From an uncultured Prosthecobacter sp. (GTDB lineage Bacteria > Verrucomicrobiota > Verrucomicrobiia > Verrucomicrobiales > Verrucomicrobiaceae): a stretch of DNA of 5,539 bases. The stretch spans positions 1 to 5,539 of the forward strand of contig CALDGV010000008.1 in the NCBI GenBank assembly GCA_937941745.1, written 5' to 3'. The notes beneath the pieces were generated by a model. The model was not told where the DNA came from, made no database searches, and saw only the letters and a list, made by a program, of their open reading frames with translations. The position numbers and the translations under genes are program-made. Each line of letters begins with the position of its first letter. Position 1 is the first letter of the stretch. Below, in pieces: positions 1-5,539 of this stretch.

Positions 1-2103
1 AAGGGCCTTCGGGTCACCCACAAGGATCGCAAGCCGCCTCGCGCGAGTCAGGCCTGTGTAGATCAGGCTGCGCTCCAGCAGGATGTAATGCTGGGTGCTC
101 ACGGGCAGGATCACGCATGGAAACTCACTGCCCTGGCTCTTGTGAACCGTCATGGCGTAAGCCAACTGGAGTTCATCCAGTTCACCCGGCTCGTATTCGA
201 CCAGACGATCCGCGTCGAAACGCACGCTGATTTTGATCGGATCAGTCTCTATGCTGACAATGTGCCCCAGGTCGCCATTGAAGACATCCTTGTCGTAGTT
301 GTTATGCGCCTGAAGCACTTTGTCCCCCACGCGAAAGGTCGTGCCAAAGCGCTCAATCTCGAACTTCAGCTCGCTGGGAGGGTTGAGAGCTGATTGAAGG
401 TGATGGTTGAGGGCGTGAGTTCCCAGGTCGCCACGGTTCATCGGCGTCAGCACCTGGATGTCGCGCATGGGATCGAAAGAGTAACGCGCAGGCAGGCGAC
501 GGTGAACAAGGTCGATGAGGGTGTCGCGGATCATTTCAGGATCGGAAGCCTCCAGGAAAAAGAAGTCTGCCTCACGATCAGGCCGGAGGTCGGGCACCTG
601 CCCCTGATTGATGGCATGGGCGCTGGTGATGATCCGGCTGCTGGCTGCCTGACGAAAAATCTCCGTCAGGTGCACGCAGGGCACGCATCCTGATGCGATC
701 ATATCCTGGAGGACCATGCCGGGCCCCACTGAAGGAAGTTGGTCGGCATCTCCGACCAGCAGCAGGTGTGCCCCTGCAGGCAGGGCATCGAGAAACTGCG
801 CCATCAGCGGTGTATCGACCATGGAGCACTCATCCAGCACAAAGACATCTCCCGTCAGTCTGCGGCCGTGATGACGTCCCCAGGAGCCTGCGCCTTGGTA
901 TTCGAGCAGACGGTGCATGGTCCTGGCTTCCAGTCCCGTGCTTTCACTCAGGCGCTTTGCCGCGCGGCCGGTAGGTGCAGCCAGCACCAGCTTCAACTCG
1001 TGCCGCTGAAGGATGGCCAGCACAGTGCGCAGAAGCGTGGTCTTGCCCACGCCTGGGCCGCCAGTAATCACGAGACAACGCTGCTGGAAGGCAGCCAGGA
1101 CGGCAAGGCGTTGACTCTCAGCCAGAGGCTTGCCGGTTTGTTCAGCCACCCAGGCGAGTTCAGCCTCCAAATCCAGTGCTGGATAGTGGGGGGCTTGGCG
1201 GGTCAGTTCATGGAGCCGGCTGGCGATGCGCTGCTCGGCGGCACGAAGCTCGGGCAGGCAGAGCATCGAGGCTCCATTCACTTCATGACGCTCTATTTTG
1301 GCTTGCTCCATGAGGTGCTGCAAAGGCACTTGCAGCACGGGTTCGGCACATCGGAGCATTTCAGCCGTCTTTTGCACCAGCATCGGCTCAGGAAGGCAAG
1401 TGTGACCATTCTGAGCTGCAGCCTCCAGCGCATGCAAGAGCGCCGCACACAGCCTCGCAGGCGCATCTTCGGCCACTCCCATCTGCCTGGCGATCTGATC
1501 GGCTGTCTTGAACCCGACACCATGAATGTCCTGAGCAAGGCGGTAGGGATTGCTCGTGAGCACCGCCAAGGCATCTTCGCCATAGGTCTTGTGGATGCGC
1601 AGGGCACGCGAAGAGCTGATGCCATGCTGATGCAGGAAGAGCATGATGTTGTGCACATTCTTCTGCTTCAGCCAGGATTCGCGGATCTCCTGCCGGCGTT
1701 TCCTGCCAATGCCCTCGACCTCTTCCAGCTTCACGGATTCATTTTCGATGATTTCGAAAACGCGGGCACCGAACTTTTCGACCATGCGTCTGGCATAGGA
1801 GGGTCCTATGCCTTCAATGAGGCCGGACCCGAGGTAGCGCTCAATCCCTTCCCTGCTGCCAGGACGCGACAGCTTCAGGGTATCGGCCTTGAACTGCATT
1901 CCGTAGTCGCGCGTGCTTTCCCAAGCACCGGTGGCCTCAAACTGCTCGCCAGCAACCACACTCGGGGCCTTGCCAATCAGGCTGACCGGCTCCGACCTGC
2001 CATCTGGCAGCACTTTGAGGATGCAGTAGCCCGTCTCCTCACTGTGATACACCACACGCTCCACGAGACCGCGAAGTGAGGTGGAGCTGGAAGGGAGAGG
2101 CAT
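1..2103 (-). CDS. recD2: RecD2-type ATP-dependent DNA helicase (SF1B), 3' end cut by the window edge
   Basis: This is a 5'-3' DNA helicase of the RecD2/YrrC type, a cytoplasmic ATPase acting in DNA repair and replication-fork maintenance without RecB and RecC. I translated 701 codons with no stop. Family members are usually about 715-800 residues, so only a short C-terminal tail is missing. Residues 1-80 form the RecD2 N-terminal domain. Helix-hairpin-helix-like segments follow: YLGSGLIEGIGP (90-101), VEGIG near 129-133 and IHGVGFKTAD (193-202). The helicase motifs are in order: Q-motif-like LAESQRLAV before residue 335, Walker A GGPGVGKT (348-355, K354), Walker B VLDECSM (422-428), motif III VGDADQLPSVGPG (450-462), FRQA (483-486), MTVHKSQGSEF (651-661) and YTGLTRA (682-688). 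The RecD2 N-terminal region and hairpins argue against a RecBCD RecD subunit. The ATG at 2103 gives the expected family start; only a purine run (AAAAAAGG), 3 nt away, precedes it. The gene is divergent from uxaA. Family assignment is near certain; its role in this host is inferred. Confidence 0.95.
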   Translation of the reverse strand, partial: MPLPSSSTSLRGLVERVVYHSEETGYCILKVLPDGRSEPVSLIGKAPSVVAGEQFEATGAWESTRDYGMQFKADTLKLSRPGSREGIERYLGSGLIEGIGPSYARRMVEKFGARVFEIIENESVKLEEVEGIGRKRRQEIRESWLKQKNVHNIMLFLHQHGISSSRALRIHKTYGEDALAVLTSNPYRLAQDIHGVGFKTADQIARQMGVAEDAPARLCAALLHALEAAAQNGHTCLPEPMLVQKTAEMLRCAEPVLQVPLQHLMEQAKIERHEVNGASMLCLPELRAAEQRIASRLHELTRQAPHYPALDLEAELAWVAEQTGKPLAESQRLAVLAAFQQRCLVITGGPGVGKTTLLRTVLAILQRHELKLVLAAPTGRAAKRLSESTGLEARTMHRLLEYQGAGSWGRHHGRRLTGDVFVLDECSMVDTPLMAQFLDALPAGAHLLLVGDADQLPSVGPGMVLQDMIASGCVPCVHLTEIFRQAASSRIITSAHAINQGQVPDLRPDREADFFFLEASDPEMIRDTLIDLVHRRLPARYSFDPMRDIQVLTPMNRGDLGTHALNHHLQSALNPPSELKFEIERFGTTFRVGDKVLQAHNNYDKDVFNGDLGHIVSIETDPIKISVRFDADRLVEYEPGELDELQLAYAMTVHKSQGSEFPCVILPVSTQHYILLERSLIYTGLTRARRLAILVGDPKAL

Positions 2104-2211
2104 GGGCCTTTTTTATTCGAGCAAGGCAGTGGGAACAAGCGCTTGCATCGGACGGAAGACTTGACGCCACCCGCCTGCCTCGGGACTCCTGGGCAGCCAC
2201 TGATTCCACTC
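2104..2211. promoter_or_regulatory. Divergent intergenic region between recD2 and uxaA
   Basis: These 108 bp separate two head-to-head genes, so both start regions must lie here or inside the neighbouring coding sequence. I found no convincing -35/-10 pair for either direction. TTGACG at 2161-2166 could be a -35 for uxaA, but the sequence about 17 bp downstream is GC-rich and does not resemble a -10. An A/T run at 2109-2116 lies directly upstream of the recD2 start. The only clear structure is the palindrome at 2136-2145, listed separately. The regulatory role is inferred from position. Confidence 0.5.
2136..2145. promoter_or_regulatory. Perfect 10-bp palindrome CAAGCGCTTG, candidate LacI-family operator
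   Basis: The sequence CAAGCGCTTG is its own reverse complement. Its inner AAGCGCTT fits the AAnCGnTT core typical of operators bound by LacI/GalR-family repressors, many of which control sugar and sugar-acid genes. It lies 66 bp before the uxaA ATG and 32 bp before the recD2 ATG, so a bound regulator could affect either gene. The symmetry does not continue outward: the next pair, A2135 and C2146, is not complementary. A 10-bp palindrome can occur by chance, and no regulator gene is in the window. Confidence 0.35.
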
Positions 2212-3846
2212 ATGTCCAGCCAGATTCTTACCCTTCGCGTTCATCCTGCAGATGATCTTGTCGTCGCCCTCCGCGACTTGAAAGCTGGCTCGACGGTGGA
2301 TGGGGTGACCTTGCGGGAGGACATTGCTGCCAAGCACAAGTTTGCGGGTCGTGATTTCGCCAAGGGCGAAAAGATCATCATGTATGGAGTGACGGTGGGA
2401 AGAACGACTCAGCCCATCCCTGCAGGAGCCCTGGTGCATACGCACAACCTCAAGCACGAAGCGGCCGCTTTTGAAGGCAAACGTGGAGACTATGTCTGGA
2501 CTCCTCCAGATGTCTCAGCGTGGAAATCCCGGACCTTCCAAGGTTTCAGGCGCAGTGACAGCGTTTCAGGCACAGCCAACTACTGGGTGGTGATCCCGCT
2601 CGTGTTTTGTGAAAACCGCAATCTTGGGTTCATGCGCGAGGCACTGACGAGGGCGTTGGGTTATGCACGTTCCTCGCCCTACGAGCGCTTCGCGCAAAAC
2701 CTCGTGGAGCGCCATCGGCGAGGCGAAATGCTGGAGGCCGAACTTGAAGAAGGCCTGTTCAGCATGCCTCCACCCCTCTTTCCGAATGTGGACGGCGTGA
2801 AATTCCTGGAGCATGGCCTGGGCTGCGGTGGCACCCGGCAGGATGCGCTGGCCCTGGTGCAACTGCTGGCCGGCTACATCGCTCATCCCAATGTGGCAGG
2901 AGCCACGGTTCTGAGCCTGGGCTGCCAGCATGCGCAGGTCAGCCTGCTTCAGGATGCCCTGAGCCACCTCTATCCTCGCTTCAACAAGCCTCTGCATATC
3001 TTCGAACAGCAGAAAAGCGCTTCAGAGCGCGACATGATGGCCAGGGCCATTCAGGCGACCTTTGCAGGAGTGCGCCAGGCGAACGAACAGATCCGCGAAG
3101 CGTGCCCGCTGAGCGATCTGATTGTCGGCGTGGAGTGCGGCGGCAGCGATGGTTTTTCTGGCATTTCGGCCAATCCAGCCATCGGCCACACGGCCGATCT
3201 GCTCGCGGCACTGGGAGGTGCGCCTGTGTTGTCGGAGTTCCCCGAACTATGCGGAGTGGAGCAGAGTCTTTGCGACCGCTGCGTGACGCCTGAGCTGGCA
3301 GACAAGTTTGTGCAACTGATGCGGGCTTACGAAGGCGCTGCCAAGGCCTGCCATTCCGGATTTGATGCCAACCCCAGCCCTGGAAACATTCGTGATGGCC
3401 TCATCACTGATGCCATCAAGTCCGCAGGAGCCGCCAAAAAAGGTGGCACAGCACCGGTGGTGGATGTGCTCGACTACGGCGAACCGATCACCCGTCATGG
3501 CGGACTGAGCCTCTACTGCACACCAGGCAATGATGTGGAATCCACCACCGCGATTGCAGGCGGAGGGTGCAACCTGATCCTCTTCTCCACTGGCCTCGGC
3601 ACACCGACCGGCAACCCAGTGTGCCCCACACTGAAAATTGCCACCAACACCGACCTCATGAAGCGCATGGGAGACATCCTGGATTTCGACACCGGCGCGA
3701 TCATCACCGGTGAAAAGAGCGTCCCTCAAATGGGCGAAGACCTGCTCGACCTCTGCATCGCCACCGCCAGCGGAGATTATGTGCCCAAAGCGGTCACCCT
3801 CGGTCAGGACGACTTCCTGCCCTGGAAGCGTGGTGTTTCACTGTAA
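2212..3846 (+). CDS. uxaA: Altronate dehydratase (UxaA family)
   Basis: This cytoplasmic enzyme dehydrates D-altronate to 2-keto-3-deoxy-D-gluconate, a step in galacturonate (pectin-derived) breakdown. The 544-residue protein has an N-terminal SAF domain (about 11-80, with KHKF at 41-44 and VHTHN at 75-79), then the UxaA/GarD catalytic region. Segments matching my memory of E. coli UxaA include GCGGTRQD (204-211), AHPNVAG (224-230), LGCQ (236-239), ECGGSDGFSGISANP (308-322), NPSPGN (387-392), GGGCNLILFSTGLGTP (450-465) and a GVSL C-terminus (GVTL in E. coli). Cysteines 205, 238, 309 and 453 fall at conserved positions; the family is metal-dependent (Fe2+ in E. coli). It is longer than the 495-residue E. 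coli protein. I chose ATG 2212 because the family match begins there; an in-frame TTG at 2143 would add 23 proline-rich residues without similarity. No Shine-Dalgarno is visible. A galactarate dehydratase (GarD) is the main alternative, but the full-length match favours UxaA. No other hexuronate gene is in the window. Confidence 0.94.
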   Translation: MSSQILTLRVHPADDLVVALRDLKAGSTVDGVTLREDIAAKHKFAGRDFAKGEKIIMYGVTVGRTTQPIPAGALVHTHNLKHEAAAFEGKRGDYVWTPPDVSAWKSRTFQGFRRSDSVSGTANYWVVIPLVFCENRNLGFMREALTRALGYARSSPYERFAQNLVERHRRGEMLEAELEEGLFSMPPPLFPNVDGVKFLEHGLGCGGTRQDALALVQLLAGYIAHPNVAGATVLSLGCQHAQVSLLQDALSHLYPRFNKPLHIFEQQKSASERDMMARAIQATFAGVRQANEQIREACPLSDLIVGVECGGSDGFSGISANPAIGHTADLLAALGGAPVLSEFPELCGVEQSLCDRCVTPELADKFVQLMRAYEGAAKACHSGFDANPSPGNIRDGLITDAIKSAGAAKKGGTAPVVDVLDYGEPITRHGGLSLYCTPGNDVESTTAIAGGGCNLILFSTGLGTPTGNPVCPTLKIATNTDLMKRMGDILDFDTGAIITGEKSVPQMGEDLLDLCIATASGDYVPKAVTLGQDDFLPWKRGVSL

Positions 3847-3902
3847 GTGGGAGGCTGCTTTTCAGATTGGCAGGGCGTCGGCTGTCGCCATGATGGCATT
3901 CC

Positions 3903-5192
3903 ATGCTGTCCCAGGCTCCGTTCTTCCTCGCTTTGCGCTATCTCAAGCCGCGCCGGTCTTTCGTTTCGGTGATCACCCTCGTCTCGGTGCTCGGGGTGGC
4001 AGTTGGAGTGCTGATGATGATCGTGGTGCGGGCAGTGATGCTGGGTTTTGAGGCCGATTTCCGTGAAATCCTGATGGGCACGAAGCCTCACGTGCTGCTC
4101 AGACAGGAGGCCGGCGCCCAGGGCAAGGGGCCAGACTGGGCTCAAGCTCTTCAACTCGCCCAAACGCAGCCCGGCGTGATTTCAGCCACGCCTTTCACTG
4201 AAGGCATGCTCTACGTCGCGAATGGTGACCTGCAAACGGCCGCGCAGACCCTGGGCGTTCCGGCCAAAGGCGCCGAAGCCCATCTAAAAAAGCTGGCGCC
4301 ACACCTCCTGGCAGGCTCGTTGGAGCTTCCTGACGGCACTGTTGCGCTTACCGATCAACACCTCCAGGACCTCGGCCTTCAGCTGGGAGATGAAGTCAGT
4401 GTCTATGCGGGCCCAAACGTGAATGAGGCTGTGCGCAGCTACACCGAAGCCAATGAGGAGGAAGAGGAGGCCAAGCGTAAGGCCCGGCTGGACCAGATTC
4501 GCCTTCACCCCCGCAAACTCAGAATTTCTGGAGTTCTGCGTTCAGATGCCCTGGGGTTCGCTGGGTATGTATCCCTGCCCACGGGCCAGTCTCTCTTTCA
4601 GCTGGGCGAAGGGGTGAGCGGACTGGCCTTGGAACTGGCTGAGCCAGCCAAGGCCGATGAGGTCTCGCGAGCCATGGCGTCCCGGCTGCCTGGCTGGATG
4701 CCCGAATTGTGGTCCGATGATGACGGAGCACGACTGGCAGCCATGAAAAACGAGCAGGTCATGATGCAGTTCGTGCTTTCCATCATCGCCCTCGTAGCTG
4801 CCTTCTCGGTCATGAATGTGACCATCACCGTCACCACTCAGAAACGGCGGGAAATCGGCATGCTGGCGGCTCTAGGCAGCACCAGAGGTCAGATCATTGG
4901 CGTCTTCCTGATCCAGGCGGTCATTGTCGGCGTGCTGGGCACGCTGATGGGGCTGGGCGGCAGCTTCCTTGTGCTTTGGCTCCGAAACGATCTGCGCGAA
5001 TGGCTGACCATACTCACAGGCGGTCAGGTGCATGCCGTCGAAGGCGTCTTCCTCTCCACCATCCCAGCCCAGGTGGAAATGAGCCATGTTCTCAGCACTT
5101 GCGGCATGTCCGTGATTCTTTGCATCATTGCAGGATGGCTGCCCGCGTGGTTCGCCGCCCGGATGGAGCCTGCGGAGGCTTTACGTGATTGA
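3903..5192 (+). CDS. LolC/LolE-family ABC transporter permease (lipoprotein release)
   Basis: This inner-membrane permease of the MacB/FtsX superfamily most resembles LolC/LolE. With the ATPase LolD, these extract lipoproteins from the inner membrane and pass them to periplasmic LolA. The 429 residues (E. coli LolC 399, LolE 414) show the usual plan: a cytoplasmic N-terminus ending FLALRYLKPRRSF, TM1 (about 22-46), a large periplasmic domain (about 47-280) opening with GFEADFREILMGTKPHVLL, and three C-terminal helices (about 288-312, 332-360, 396-418). QKRREIGMLAALGSTRGQI (313-331) is the cytoplasmic coupling segment expected to touch the ATPase. The end, RMEPAEALRD, is typical of the superfamily. 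A very charged stretch (E182-R204, with five consecutive Glu at 185-189) sits within the periplasmic domain. No ATPase gene adjoins it. Nearby ATGs at 3890 and 3893 are out of frame; no Shine-Dalgarno is seen. It could be LolC, LolE or a single-gene LolF-like homologue, so I give no symbol; another MacB-type exporter permease is less likely. Confidence 0.85.
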   Translation: MLSQAPFFLALRYLKPRRSFVSVITLVSVLGVAVGVLMMIVVRAVMLGFEADFREILMGTKPHVLLRQEAGAQGKGPDWAQALQLAQTQPGVISATPFTEGMLYVANGDLQTAAQTLGVPAKGAEAHLKKLAPHLLAGSLELPDGTVALTDQHLQDLGLQLGDEVSVYAGPNVNEAVRSYTEANEEEEEAKRKARLDQIRLHPRKLRISGVLRSDALGFAGYVSLPTGQSLFQLGEGVSGLALELAEPAKADEVSRAMASRLPGWMPELWSDDDGARLAAMKNEQVMMQFVLSIIALVAAFSVMNVTITVTTQKRREIGMLAALGSTRGQIIGVFLIQAVIVGVLGTLMGLGGSFLVLWLRNDLREWLTILTGGQVHAVEGVFLSTIPAQVEMSHVLSTCGMSVILCIIAGWLPAWFAARMEPAEALRD

Positions 5193-5258
5193 TCTACCAC
5201 CAATTTCCATGCAACCCTGTCGTCTCGAAGGTCGTTATTTTTGTCTCCAAATATCCTC

Positions 5259-5539
5259 ATGAAACCCACCACCCGACTGCTCGCCCTTACCGCACTCGCT
5301 CTCGGCAGCTCTTCAGCCCTTGCTGATTCGCTCTCCGACTCCTATCTGGCCATGTTCAAGCCTCTACCCACTGAGGTTCCTGCGGCCGACAACGAACTGA
5401 GCGAAGCACGCATCAATCTGGGCCGCATGCTCTACTATGAAACCCGCATCTCCAAAGGCGGCAAGATGAGCTGCAACAGCTGCCATCAGCTCGACAAGTA
5501 TGGTCAGGACAATCTTCCCTTTTCTCCTGGCCATGAGGG
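5259..5539 (+). CDS. Diheme cytochrome c peroxidase (CcpA/MauG family), N-terminal part
   Basis: Only the first 93 codons are present; the gene continues past the right edge. The protein starts with a Sec signal peptide: a basic start (MKPTTR), a hydrophobic core (LLALTALALGSSS) and a likely cleavage site after ALA at residue 22, so it is predicted to be periplasmic. NLGRMLYYETRISKGGKMSCNSCHQ (about 53-77) matches the N-terminal heme region of bacterial diheme peroxidases, with a c-type heme attachment motif C72-N-S-C75-H76. The following YGQDNLPFSPGHEG fits the family's loop before the second domain. Classic members reduce hydrogen peroxide using electrons from small cytochromes; MauG-like relatives oxidise other substrates, and this fragment cannot separate the two. 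The second heme site and most ligands lie outside. The start follows a 66-bp gap after the permease, with no Shine-Dalgarno. The 66 bp has an AT-rich patch (5235-5241) but no promoter or terminator I would defend. Confidence 0.88.
   Translation, partial: MKPTTRLLALTALALGSSSALADSLSDSYLAMFKPLPTEVPAADNELSEARINLGRMLYYETRISKGGKMSCNSCHQLDKYGQDNLPFSPGHE

Noticed and set aside
739..2079. A long plus-strand open frame of 446 codons opposite recD2
   Set aside because: The minus strand here encodes all the RecD2 helicase motifs in order. The plus-strand product resembles no family and is His/Gln-rich, as expected of an antisense shadow of a GC-rich gene.
2143..2211. Upstream in-frame TTG start for uxaA adding 23 residues
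   Set aside because: The added residues are proline-rich and not part of the SAF domain, the TTG overlaps the palindrome, and the ATG at 2212 fits the family N-terminus.
3847..3902. Possible terminator hairpin (GGCG...CGCC, around 3874-3889) between uxaA and the permease
   Set aside because: The stem is only 4 bp with an 8-nt loop, and no T-run follows it.
3710..4163. Small open frames on both strands across the uxaA-permease junction
   Set aside because: They overlap the two well-supported genes in other frames, have no recognisable motifs, and are best explained as shadows.
5193..5258. Promoter for the peroxidase gene using the AT-rich patch TTATTTTT
   Set aside because: No -35 element is found at suitable spacing; an AT-rich patch alone is not enough.
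1..5539. A new defence, mobile or RNA-based system
   Set aside because: Every substantial coding stretch belongs to a known family, and I found no repeat arrays, transposase, recombinase, toxin-antitoxin pair or structured non-coding region. RecD2 here has a standard motif set and no unusual partner gene.

Overview
The window is about 5.5 kb of moderately GC-rich, densely coded bacterial chromosome. It holds four protein genes, two of them cut by the window edges. I see no RNA genes, CRISPR array, insertion sequence, phage gene or attachment site, and every gene belongs to a recognisable family. The mix points to a Gram-negative-type cell with an outer membrane: a lipoprotein-release (Lol-type) permease, a periplasmic diheme peroxidase and a hexuronate-pathway dehydratase. 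None of the four starts has a good Shine-Dalgarno sequence, and the altronate dehydratase carries a G-T-A-N-Y-W variant that I associate with Bacteroidetes and PVC-type homologues. My best guess is a member of Verrucomicrobia (Prosthecobacter-like) or a relative, but this is inference, not a proven assignment.

Layout. Positions 1-2103, minus strand: recD2, an ATP-dependent 5'-3' DNA helicase, running off the left edge just before its C-terminus. Positions 2104-2211: a 108-bp divergent intergenic region with a perfect 10-bp palindrome that resembles the core of a LacI-family operator. Positions 2212-3846, plus strand: uxaA, altronate dehydratase. Positions 3903-5192, plus strand: a LolC/LolE-family ABC permease, 56 bp downstream of uxaA. 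Positions 5259-5539, plus strand: the start of a secreted diheme cytochrome c peroxidase (CcpA/MauG family), cut by the right edge.

The three plus-strand genes are closely spaced (56 and 66 bp gaps) and could be co-transcribed, but their functions (sugar-acid catabolism, lipoprotein export, peroxide reduction) do not form one pathway. This looks like ordinary housekeeping and metabolic DNA rather than a defence or mobile island. The best leads are a highly charged insert in the permease where E. coli LolC has its LolA-binding Hook, the operator-like palindrome before uxaA, and the lack of an ATPase gene next to the permease.
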